A DNA stretch of 64,000 bases, from positions 62,001-126,000 of the forward strand of contig CANNAN010000007.1 of NCBI GenBank assembly GCA_947502635.1, in the 5' to 3' direction. The translations under genes were made by a program, and so were the position numbers. This DNA is from an uncultured Flavobacteriaceae bacterium (lineage in GTDB: Bacteria > Bacteroidota > Bacteroidia > Flavobacteriales > Flavobacteriaceae). The notes under the pieces were generated by a model. The model was given only the letters and a program-made list of their open reading frames with translations, was not told where the DNA came from and searched no databases. This document shows, piece by piece, positions 26,826 through 34,752 of this stretch. Within the stretch, counting starts at the first letter, position 1. Every line of letters starts with the position of its first letter.

Positions 26826-27317
26826 TTAACCAATCGTTTTTAAAAAACTGATTGCTGCATCTGGATTTAAATGAAAATCTGAGAATACCACATGGTCATG
26901 TTTATCAATAAAAATAAACCAAGGCGTCCCTCCTGTTTGATAATTAGTCATTATGTTTGATCGTGACTTACCATCATCTCCAGCATCGTGCCCAAACGGT
27001 ATTTTTAAATCATACTTTTTTTGCGTTTCCACCATCTTTAGATACGTATTAGCATCGTGACCTTCGAAAACGGTTTGTATGGCCAAAAATGTAATATTTG
27101 AATGCGCTTTTAAGGCATCTACCATTTTTTTTAAATCTGGTAAACCTTTGCTATGACATCCTGGGCACCAGCTTTGAAAACAGTACACTATTTTAAATTT
27201 ACCTTTAAAATCGGAAAGCTTTATAGCGCCTGTTTTATTTCCATTAGCGTCAATCCAATCATTGACGTGAAACTCTGGAGCATGAAACACTTGTTTTTGC
27301 TCTGAATGATTTGACAT
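26826..27317 (-). CDS. TlpA/peroxiredoxin-like thioredoxin-fold protein
   Basis: 163 residues, no signal peptide. Redox motif CPGC at 51-54 (FQSWCPGCHSKGLPDL) and cis-Pro segment GGTPWFIFID. The size and the FKGKFKIVYCFQSW start of the core fit the TlpA/AhpC-TSA group. It probably supplies electrons to the Msr enzymes around it. It lies between msrA (23-base gap) and the glutaredoxin-like gene. Confidence 0.82.
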   Translation of the reverse strand: MSNHSEQKQVFHAPEFHVNDWIDANGNKTGAIKLSDFKGKFKIVYCFQSWCPGCHSKGLPDLKKMVDALKAHSNITFLAIQTVFEGHDANTYLKMVETQKKYDLKIPFGHDAGDDGKSRSNIMTNYQTGGTPWFIFIDKHDHVVFSDFHLNPDAAISFLKTIG

Positions 27318-27340
27318 TAGAATAGGTCCTTTCTTTTTTA

Positions 27341-27880
27341 TTATTTTAATTTATCTGCGTGAAGTTTACGCAGTTTTGCTAATTTAGGAGTAATGACAAA
27401 GCTACAATAGCCTTGTTCCTGATTATTCCTATAGTAGTTTTGATGATCGTCTTCTGCTTTATAAAACACATCTAAAGGACTTATTTCAGTAACCACAGGG
27501 TTTTCATAATAAGGAGCTACTTCTTTTAAAACAAGTTCAGCTATTTCTTTTTGCCTACCATCGTGATAATAAATTACCGATCGGTATTGTGTTCCTTTAT
27601 CTGCACCTTGCCGATTCAAGGTTGTGGGATCGTGAGTCGTCATAAAAATGACTAAAATGTCTTCATAAGAAATTACGTTGGCATCAAACGTAACCTGTAC
27701 GACTTCTGCATGCCCTGTTAATCCTGAACAAATTTCACGATAAGTTGGATGACCAGGAACATTTCCTCCAGAATATCCAGATACTACTTTGACAACACCT
27801 TTAACTTCTAAAAAAACGGCTTCTGTACACCAAAAACAACCACCACCAAATGTGGCTAACTGTAAATTTTTATTTGTCAT
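27341..27880 (-). CDS. msrA: peptide-methionine (S)-S-oxide reductase
   Basis: 179 residues from the ATG at 27880; a frame open to 27964 lies inside msrB and precedes the family start. The active site is GGGCFWCTEAVF (Cys15 catalytic), followed by GVVKVVSGYSGGNVPGHPTY and the ending FYKAEDDHQNYYRNN. This is the canonical enzyme that reduces the S-epimer of methionine sulfoxide. It overlaps the 3' end of msrB by 11 bases. Confidence 0.95.
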   Translation of the reverse strand: MTNKNLQLATFGGGCFWCTEAVFLEVKGVVKVVSGYSGGNVPGHPTYREICSGLTGHAEVVQVTFDANVISYEDILVIFMTTHDPTTLNRQGADKGTQYRSVIYYHDGRQKEIAELVLKEVAPYYENPVVTEISPLDVFYKAEDDHQNYYRNNQEQGYCSFVITPKLAKLRKLHADKLK

Positions 27881-28331
27881 TGATTGCCTCCTTTTCCAAT
27901 TGCATAGATTCAGAATTGATACAATAGCGCAATCCACTAGGTTCTGGACCATCTGGAAATACATGTCCTAAATGTGCATCGCAGGTATTACACATTACTT
28001 CCACGCGTACCATCCCAAATGCTGTATCTCTTTCATACTTAATGGCATTTTCTTTAATGGGCTGTGTAAAACTAGGCCACCCTGTTCCTGAACTAAATTT
28101 AATCGTAGAATCAAACAAAGGTGTGTCACAACATATGCAATTATATTTACCTGCATCGTGTGTACTACAAAGTGCACCGCTATGTGGACGTTCTGTTCCT
28201 TTTTGTCTGGTAATTCTAAATTGTTCTGGTGTTAATTGAACACCCCATTCTTCATTTGTTTTTTCGACACGTCTGTCTGGAGTCGGATTTCCTTTTACAG
28301 AAAAATTGATTACTTCTTTCCAAGTTAGCAT
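27870..28331 (-). CDS. msrB: peptide-methionine (R)-S-oxide reductase
   Basis: 153 residues. Zinc ligands Cys65/Cys68 (YNCICCD) and Cys114/Cys117 (VMCNTCDAHLGHVF), catalytic Cys137 (RYCINS) and the resolving candidate Cys55 (GALCSTHD). It reduces the R-epimer of methionine sulfoxide. First gene of the repair operon; a -7 candidate (TAATTTTG on the minus strand, 28389-28396) lies about 58 bases upstream. No signal peptide, so cytosolic. Confidence 0.95.
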   Translation of the reverse strand: MLTWKEVINFSVKGNPTPDRRVEKTNEEWGVQLTPEQFRITRQKGTERPHSGALCSTHDAGKYNCICCDTPLFDSTIKFSSGTGWPSFTQPIKENAIKYERDTAFGMVRVEVMCNTCDAHLGHVFPDGPEPSGLRYCINSESMQLEKEAINDK

Positions 28332-28525
28332 AGTAATGTTTCCTTTCTTTTTTAATTAATATTAATATGCTTTCACCTTAATACTAGTCAAAATTAAGTT
28401 TAATTCCTTACAGTGCCATTCGTCTAAACACTTATGTAAAGTTATACTGAAATATACGACAAATTATAGCGTTTACTTTACATTAATTAAAGTTTAGTAT
28501 TTTTACTAAAAATGATTTCTTTTCT

Positions 28526-29737
28526 ATGAACAATCTTATTGCTGTAGCGGAAAAATATGTTATTCAATATTTAAATGAAAATCTTGATAACAAGTTTATT
28601 TATCATAATTTATCGCATACACAAGATGTGGTTAAAAGGACTAATGAACTAATAGAACTTAGTAATTTAAATGATACAGACAAATCACTTTTATTATTAA
28701 GCGCTTGGTTTCACGATACTGGTTACACTCAAAGCATTGACAACCATGAAGCAGAAAGTGTAAAAATTGCACATGTTTTTCTAAAAGAACATAACGTATC
28801 TGAAGATGACATAAAACGTATATCTGATTTGATTTTAGCTACTAAAATGGGCTATGAACCAAAAAATGGGTTAGAAAAAATAATTAGAGATGCCGACTGT
28901 GCCCATATTGGAAGTAAAAAATTTGACAGCATTACCGAATTGCTTAGAAAAGAATGGGAGCTTGCATGTGACAAAAAACTTAATGAAGAAGAATGGTTAA
29001 ATATGAATATTGATTTTTTATCTAAGGATCATAGATTTTATACGAATGAAGCTTCTGCTAAATGGGATAAAACGAAAAGTAAAAACCTCGCTCAATTATT
29101 AAAAACTCAAAACAAATTAAATCAAGACAATACCAAACTAAAATATAAAAAAGAAGAATTAAGCCTTAAAAAAAACAAGGTAGCATTACCAGAGCGTGGG
29201 ATTGAAACCATGTTTAGAGTGACTCTTAAAAATCATATTACGCTAAGTAATATTGCAGATACAAAAGCTAATATTTTATTATCTGTTAATGCCATAATTG
29301 TATCCTTGGTGCTTTCTAATTTGGTTTCAAAATTAGATAATCCTTCAAACCATTATTTAATTGTTCCTACTATCATTTTTGTATTGTTTACAGTCATCTC
29401 AATAGTACTATCTATTTTAGCCACACGCCCAAATGTGACGAGTGGCAAGTTTACCAAAGAAGATGTTGCTAATAAAAAAGTTAACTTATTGTTTTTTGGG
29501 AACTTTCATAAAATGAGCCTTAAAGATTTTGAATGGGCTATGGGAGAAATGATGCAGGATAGAGATTATCTTTACTCTTCCATGAAAAAAGATTTATATT
29601 TTCTTGGATTGGTTTTAGATAAAAAGTATAAAATACTTCGGATTACATACAGTGTATTTATGCTAGGCATTATAGTGAGTGTTCTTTCTTTTGCTATTGC
29701 ATTTCAGTTTTTCTCTGGAGTGACTCCTACTGTATAA
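28526..29737 (+). CDS. HD phosphohydrolase fused to a PycTM (Pycsar effector) membrane domain
   Basis: 403 residues. The N-terminal HD domain (about 20-130) keeps the metal set: His31 (LSHTQDVVKR), His63-Asp64 (WFHDTGY), His74 and Asp122-Asp124 (RDADCAHIG). A charged linker (180-222) leads to the PycTM domain (about 224-395), recognisable by RGIETMFRVTLKNHITLSN, then ADTKANILLSVNA and three hydrophobic helices (248-267, 278-298, 373-395). PycTM proteins are effectors activated by cyclic CMP/UMP in Pycsar anti-phage defence. No nucleotide cyclase lies beside it. The HD domain could degrade nucleotides, so the protein may act alone in phosphate or nucleotide turnover. The pentapeptide gene follows by 17 bases. 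Confidence 0.88.
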   Translation: MNNLIAVAEKYVIQYLNENLDNKFIYHNLSHTQDVVKRTNELIELSNLNDTDKSLLLLSAWFHDTGYTQSIDNHEAESVKIAHVFLKEHNVSEDDIKRISDLILATKMGYEPKNGLEKIIRDADCAHIGSKKFDSITELLRKEWELACDKKLNEEEWLNMNIDFLSKDHRFYTNEASAKWDKTKSKNLAQLLKTQNKLNQDNTKLKYKKEELSLKKNKVALPERGIETMFRVTLKNHITLSNIADTKANILLSVNAIIVSLVLSNLVSKLDNPSNHYLIVPTIIFVLFTVISIVLSILATRPNVTSGKFTKEDVANKKVNLLFFGNFHKMSLKDFEWAMGEMMQDRDYLYSSMKKDLYFLGLVLDKKYKILRITYSVFMLGIIVSVLSFAIAFQFFSGVTPTV

Positions 29738-29754
29738 CAAAATTTTAAAATACA

Positions 29755-30315
29755 TTGATTGAAAATAAAAATTTTGAAGGCTTAGACTATTCTGAAAACC
29801 CTTTAAAAAAAGGGGAGTATGAAAACTGTAGATTCACTAACTGCCGTTTTGTAAATGCAGATTTATCGAACATATCTTTTACAGACTGCCAGTTTAGCGA
29901 TTGTCATTTTAGTTTAACAAAAATAAAACATACGGTTCTTAATGATGTTTATTTTTCTAATTGCAAATTGTTAGGTATACATTTTAATGACTGTGATGAT
30001 TTATTTTTATCTATTTCCTTTGATAGTTGTAATTTAGAACTTTCTGTATTTTATAACTTAACCTTGAAAAAAACCCTATTTAAAGATTGTAATTTGACAG
30101 CAGTTGATTTCACTGAAACTAATTTAACAAAGGCAACGTTTCAGAACTGTGATTTAAAAAATGCTCTTTTTCAAGACACCACACTAGAAGGTGTTAACTT
30201 TAAATCAGCTTACAATATATCACTAGATCCTGAAAATAATAAAATGAAGCATGCTAAATTCTCAAAGGAAAATATAGCAGGATTACTTGGTAAGTACCAA
30301 ATTAATATAACGTGA
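29755..30315 (+). CDS. pentapeptide-repeat protein, TTG start
   Basis: 186 residues. Repeats of the A(D/N)Lxx type fill most of the chain: ENCRFTNCRFVNADLSNISF, FTDCQFSDCHF, FKDCNLTAVDFTETNL and FQNCDLKNALF. The start TTG at 29755 (read as Met) gives IENKNFEGLDYSENPLKKGEYENC, the usual opening of this flavobacterial family; no ATG lies nearby in frame. The quadrilateral beta-helix could mimic DNA or serve as a scaffold. Probably co-transcribed with the HD-PycTM gene. Confidence 0.85.
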   Translation: MIENKNFEGLDYSENPLKKGEYENCRFTNCRFVNADLSNISFTDCQFSDCHFSLTKIKHTVLNDVYFSNCKLLGIHFNDCDDLFLSISFDSCNLELSVFYNLTLKKTLFKDCNLTAVDFTETNLTKATFQNCDLKNALFQDTTLEGVNFKSAYNISLDPENNKMKHAKFSKENIAGLLGKYQINIT

Positions 30316-30360
30316 TATGGATATGAGTAATATTTGCTTTTTTAGTAATACGTAGAATTT

Positions 30361-30530
30361 GCCATTCCTGCGAAAGCAGGAAAGTTTATAAACATACATT
30401 TCAATCAATAAACCTGTAGAGTATTCTACGTTAAAATAGCCATATTTTTAACGACTTATATTAAAATAAGAACAAAGCTGTAATTAATCTTACTAACATT
30501 CAAGTAGATTCCTGCTTTCGCAGGAATGAC
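30361..30530. repeat. pair of inverted palindromic repeats (REP/MITE-like)
   Basis: gCcATTCCTGCGAAAGCAGG (30361-30380) and its inverted copy CCTGCTTTCGCAGGAATgAC (30511-30530) match at 21 of 22 positions over gYcattcctgcgaaagcaggaa. Each arm is itself a hairpin CCTGC-GAAA-GCAGG. About 125 AT-rich bases lie between them. The pair sits between the convergent 3' ends of the pentapeptide and GAF genes, so it may act as a bidirectional terminator or be a remnant of a mobile palindromic element; no other copy was noticed here. Confidence 0.7.
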
Positions 30531-30536
30531 AAATAG

Positions 30537-32909
30537 TTAAGCTCTAATCTCCTTCATTAAATCATCATAGGTATAAAATGCTTTATCATTTTCATCTTTA
30601 TGATACAGTACACTTACCCGAATCGCTTTAAGGCCAGTAACAGCTTGTAAATCCTGAAGTTCTACTATTTCAACATCGGTATCTAAATAGTGCCTGGATT
30701 GCAAAAACTTAATATATCTTAAGTACTCCCTCTCGTCTTGTTTTTGAGAATATACAATACTAATTTTTCCTTTTTGAGTCACACGCTCTTTAGTGCCTTT
30801 TATATAAGCTTTATCAACTCGTTTTTTCACAATTTCATAACGTGCATTGTAAGTTCCATCGACATCAAACTGTTTTTCATCCATTCTAAAACTTATAGAT
30901 AATGGTTGATTAAAAACTAATATCATGGATGCAACATCTAATGATACAGGGAAATCTGATTGCATTTGATAATATGAATTTTCCATCTCACACATCACCT
31001 GTAATTGCCACAAACGTAAATTATATAAATAGATAAGGTTAAAGCTATCTTCTCTGGTAATGGATTCGCCAACATACATATTATGCTCAACACCATCTGT
31101 TTTAAAACGCTCAAAATAATGCGGATACATTTGCTGTGCCTCTACTTGTTTTGTATCTAAAAGGGACGCCATTTCTTTGTTAATCAATGCTATGGTATCA
31201 TCATAGTCTTTTCTATGTCTATAAAGCATTTTAACCTTATCATCGATACTATCAAAATAAGCATTAATTTGTTCCTTTAATTCATCTATGGTATATAAAT
31301 GCTTAAGAACAGGCTCTATATCTTGTTTAAAGAATTCGGAAATTTGCTGCTCGCTATCTACTTGAAAATGGGCTCCTAAAACATTTAGATAATTATTAGT
31401 TTGATATATCAATTGCTCATAAATTGGCAACCTTTCTATTGCCGAAGCACTTTCAAATATGTTTTTAACAGCTGTTAATTGAAGAGATAAATCTTGCTGT
31501 GTTGCTTTATTTCGAGCTTCCGATGATCCTTTAATATCAATTTGTCCGTAAAGTGGGTAAATGTTTTCAAAAGCTATCTTTTTAAAAATAGCTTGCTCAC
31601 CATTCATTTCAGATTTGATAAAATTCTTCGCTTCTTTTTCAAATCGCCAATGCACACTTGGATGAATAGAAGTGCACTCCTTTTGAATAATGGCTTCTAT
31701 TAAATTCTCTTCTTCGCTTTTTGAGCGTTCTACTGCCGATACAATAAACGGCATAACATCTATTAATTTATTGGCATTTATACTATTAAGCACTTGTGGT
31801 TTATTAGAGACTATTTCTAATATCCCCATTAAACCTTTATCATTAGCTATAGGCGCAAAAATGGCACTTTTAATACCTTGCTCATGTAATGAAGCAATAT
31901 GTGGTGCTTTTCCTTTAGACAATTCATACGTTTTGTCTACATCAGAAATGGAGAAGTATTTATTTTCATTTAACAACCTCTCATAAGACCAACCACACAA
32001 AGCATCTTCACAACAAACTCGTTCTAAATTATTCAGCAAAAAGCTATTCATGCCAACCCCATAAACGCGTTCAAATATTTGTTCTTCATTATTATAAATT
32101 GAAAAACCAACTTTCAGATCATTTATTCCTAAAAGGGATCTGAAAACTTCTTGAAAATCCTCCATGAAACCTTCATCATTTCGCTTATCCTCACCTATAA
32201 GGTTTGACTTAATATTGGATATGGATTGGTCATCTGTAACATCAAAAATATTTGATATAACAAACCCTTTGAATATATAGCTATTGGGTGGAAATTTCTT
32301 TTTCCAAAGCGCTATGTTTTCAAAATTATCTAGTAGCTCATCATAATCTTCCTGAGTAATTTTCTTAGCAGCCTCTGTTGGAACGATTTCACAAAAATCT
32401 GCATTATATAATATTTTATAATAATGAAGTATCCCATTAGCGTCAGGTATCTCGTAATAAAATGGCCTTTTGAAATTTAAATTATAGCCGTAGCAAAAGT
32501 TTAAAATGATCGTACATGCAATAATGTATGTATCATCCTCTGGCATATTTTTTATTTGAAGCTCAAAATTATCACCAGCAGTTTCAATAATACTATTAAA
32601 TCGTTCTGACGAATTAAAAATTAAATTGTGAAAAGGAACCGATGCCGTTTTTATTTCATTTTTAGTTAGAATGGGGCTAAATGAATCTTCAAGAATTATA
32701 GCTATTTCTTTTTTTCTTTCTTTTAATATTGAAAAATCACTAAAACCTGCTTCTAATTCTGGATAAGCATGTGCTGTATCTAAAATGCGCTTCGCTCTGC
32801 CTGCAACAAATTCATCATCGCTTTTAGACAAAGCCTCATAATGCTTAAGTAGCAAATTAAAACTCACCTTTAAATTTAAAGGCGATTCTATATTATCATT
32901 AATATCCAT
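30537..32909 (-). CDS. GAF-domain protein of unknown function
   Basis: About 790 residues from the ATG at 32909 (MDINDNIESPLNL); a frame to 32933 adds eight residues. A GAF domain lies around residues 270-400 (FAPIANDKGLMGILEIVSN). Before and after it are large helical regions that I do not recognise, with a second conserved-looking block around YTIDELKEQINAYFDSIDDK. No kinase, cyclase or HTH domain is present. The -7 candidate TAAATTTG (32931-32938, minus strand) lies just upstream. A cytosolic signalling or regulatory protein is likely. Confidence 0.75.
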   Translation of the reverse strand: MDINDNIESPLNLKVSFNLLLKHYEALSKSDDEFVAGRAKRILDTAHAYPELEAGFSDFSILKERKKEIAIILEDSFSPILTKNEIKTASVPFHNLIFNSSERFNSIIETAGDNFELQIKNMPEDDTYIIACTIILNFCYGYNLNFKRPFYYEIPDANGILHYYKILYNADFCEIVPTEAAKKITQEDYDELLDNFENIALWKKKFPPNSYIFKGFVISNIFDVTDDQSISNIKSNLIGEDKRNDEGFMEDFQEVFRSLLGINDLKVGFSIYNNEEQIFERVYGVGMNSFLLNNLERVCCEDALCGWSYERLLNENKYFSISDVDKTYELSKGKAPHIASLHEQGIKSAIFAPIANDKGLMGILEIVSNKPQVLNSINANKLIDVMPFIVSAVERSKSEEENLIEAIIQKECTSIHPSVHWRFEKEAKNFIKSEMNGEQAIFKKIAFENIYPLYGQIDIKGSSEARNKATQQDLSLQLTAVKNIFESASAIERLPIYEQLIYQTNNYLNVLGAHFQVDSEQQISEFFKQDIEPVLKHLYTIDELKEQINAYFDSIDDKVKMLYRHRKDYDDTIALINKEMASLLDTKQVEAQQMYPHYFERFKTDGVEHNMYVGESITREDSFNLIYLYNLRLWQLQVMCEMENSYYQMQSDFPVSLDVASMILVFNQPLSISFRMDEKQFDVDGTYNARYEIVKKRVDKAYIKGTKERVTQKGKISIVYSQKQDEREYLRYIKFLQSRHYLDTDVEIVELQDLQAVTGLKAIRVSVLYHKDENDKAFYTYDDLMKEIRA

Positions 32910-33057
32910 ATTATGAGTTCTCTTAGAATACAAATTTACAAATTATTGATTTAGTCGGTATATAGTAGACTTGATAACACCAAAAATGTTACAAATTTCG
33001 ATGTTTAAATGATAATATTATTTTCTATGCTTAAAAACTATTATTTTTTCTTTTATC

Positions 33058-33861
33058 TTATTGGAATATATAACTTGTTCGAACCACCTGGGCTAATCTA
33101 AAGTAACCATGAGCATAGTTCTCTTCGTTATCTATATTTACACAATTTCCCTTTGCACCAACTGGAACGACCCCAAATGACCCTCTGGATAGCGTAAGAA
33201 GTATATCCATATAATTAAAATAATTTTCAGAGATACCAAAAAGAGTAACATCTACAATATCTCCAGGAATAAATGTATCAACATCATCTTTTTCATAAAT
33301 AAGCTTGATTCTTTTACCATCACGAAACACATCCTCGATATTTAAAAAAACAGGTAATAACGTTCCTTCTTCTTTTAATTTTAAAAGATAATAATTATCC
33401 TCGTTAATAGGATCATCAAATAAAACATTTATCTCTAAAAGACTATCATCAAACCCTTTATCATAAGATTGGGTGATTTCAGCTATCTCTACAACAGGCA
33501 TCAATGTTTCTGTTGCGGTATAGGTTTCTTCATTATATACAATTTCCAAAGTATAAGATTGATTAAGTACTGGAACAAAATTGGATGTTGTATACGTACC
33601 ATTATTTTGATCTTCAAAAACAAATTCGACAAGACTGTTATTATTGATTACTTTAACAGAAGCACCACTAACACTGGCATCTGATGTTGTATCAAAATAT
33701 GGTGTAGATGTTCTTAACTTTATGGTTTGTTCATTTCCTGTGCTACCTTTTTCCCAATCTAAAGAAGCTTCTATGGTTAGTCTTGGAGCCACTGTTGGTA
33801 AATCTACATTTATAACATCATCGTCACACGAAACAAAGGTTTCGGTAAATATGTTAAACGC
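33058..33861 (-). pseudogene. DUF4249 lipoprotein gene that has lost its start
   Basis: The reading frame is intact from 33861 to 33058, covering a DUF4249 domain (RLTIEASLDWEKGS, then YFRLAQVVRTSYIFQ at the end), including the lipobox remnant IFTETFVSC-DDD. There is no start codon between the lipobox and an in-frame TAG at 33862-33864; a GTG at 33792 would start inside the mature protein. Most of the signal peptide is therefore missing. DUF4249 lipoproteins normally pair with a TonB receptor gene upstream; here the upstream gene is transaldolase, so the receptor has also been lost. Confidence 0.7.
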
Positions 33862-33943
33862 CTACTCCCTCCCTTTCAATTCACTTAACTCCATTTAGAA
33901 TTTTTCATTATTTCAATGCAGAAATGATATAAAGACTAATGCA

Positions 33944-33988
33944 AATAAAAAGCGTCTCAAAAAAAAAAATTTTGAGACGCTTTTTATT
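33944..33988 (-). terminator. rho-independent terminator of the transaldolase gene
   Basis: AATAAAAAGCGTCTCAAAA (33944-33962) and TTTTGAGACGCTTTTTATT (33970-33988) form a perfect 19-bp stem. The minus strand carries a T run after the stem, 24 bases past the transaldolase stop. It would isolate the broken DUF4249 gene from this transcript. Confidence 0.85.
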
Positions 33989-34011
33989 ATTTAGAAGTAG
34001 TTAAAAAAAAC

Positions 34012-34668
34012 TTATTGATTTCCTTTTTTATAATCTTCTAAAAATTTAGCTAAACCACTATCCGTTAATGGATGCTTAAGTAGTCCTTTAATTGAAGACA
34101 ATGGTCCTGTCATAACATCAGATCCTAATTTTGCACAATCTATGACGTGCATAGTATGACGTACTGAAGCTGCTAAAATTTGAGTTTCGAAAGCATAGTT
34201 ATCATAAATCTGTCTGATTTCAGCAATTAAATTCAAACCATCTGTAGAAATATCATCTAATCTACCAATAAACGGAGACACATAAGTTGCTCCAGCTTTT
34301 GCCGCTAGTAATGCTTGTCCTGCAGAAAAAACCAAGGTTACATTAGTTCTTATTCCTTTATCCGAAAAATATTTACAGGCTTTAATCCCATCTGCTATTA
34401 ATGGTAATTTCACAACTATTTGTGGGTGTAAAGCTGCTAATTTCTCTCCTTCTGATACCATCCCTTCAAAATCGGTAGATATTACTTCTGCACTAACATC
34501 TCCTTCAACTAAATCACAAATTTTTTGGTAATGTGCTAAAATATTTTCAGCACCTGTAATACCTTCTTTTGCCATTAATGATGGATTTGTTGTAACGCCA
34601 TCTAAAACACCTAAAGCTTGTGCTTCTGCAATATCATTTAGGTTAGCTGTATCTATAAAAAATTTCAT
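34012..34668 (-). CDS. transaldolase / fructose-6-phosphate aldolase family protein
   Basis: 218 residues, the short TalC/Fsa type. [26 protein letters not shown] and the Schiff-base Lys in VVKLPL (Lys87) are all present; [20 protein letters not shown] ends the protein. It moves dihydroxyacetone units in the pentose phosphate pathway. The transketolase gene lies 84 bases upstream on the same strand, so both non-oxidative enzymes are made together. Confidence 0.92.
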   Translation of the reverse strand: MKFFIDTANLNDIAEAQALGVLDGVTTNPSLMAKEGITGAENILAHYQKICDLVEGDVSAEVISTDFEGMVSEGEKLAALHPQIVVKLPLIADGIKACKYFSDKGIRTNVTLVFSAGQALLAAKAGATYVSPFIGRLDDISTDGLNLIAEIRQIYDNYAFETQILAASVRHTMHVIDCAKLGSDVMTGPLSSIKGLLKHPLTDSGLAKFLEDYKKGNQ

Positions 34669-34752
34669 CTACTTGTATTTTTTTGTTTTATTTATATCTA
34701 TTTTCTTTGAAAGGTCTGGGTATTACCTCCATTTAATCATTTATTTATATGA

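Noticed and set aside
27881-27964. Longer start of msrA
   Set aside because: It would sit wholly inside msrB; the ATG at 27880 gives the family length.
33058-33792. DUF4249 starting at GTG 33792
   Set aside because: The start would be inside the mature domain; the frame upstream still codes the lipobox, so the true start has been lost.
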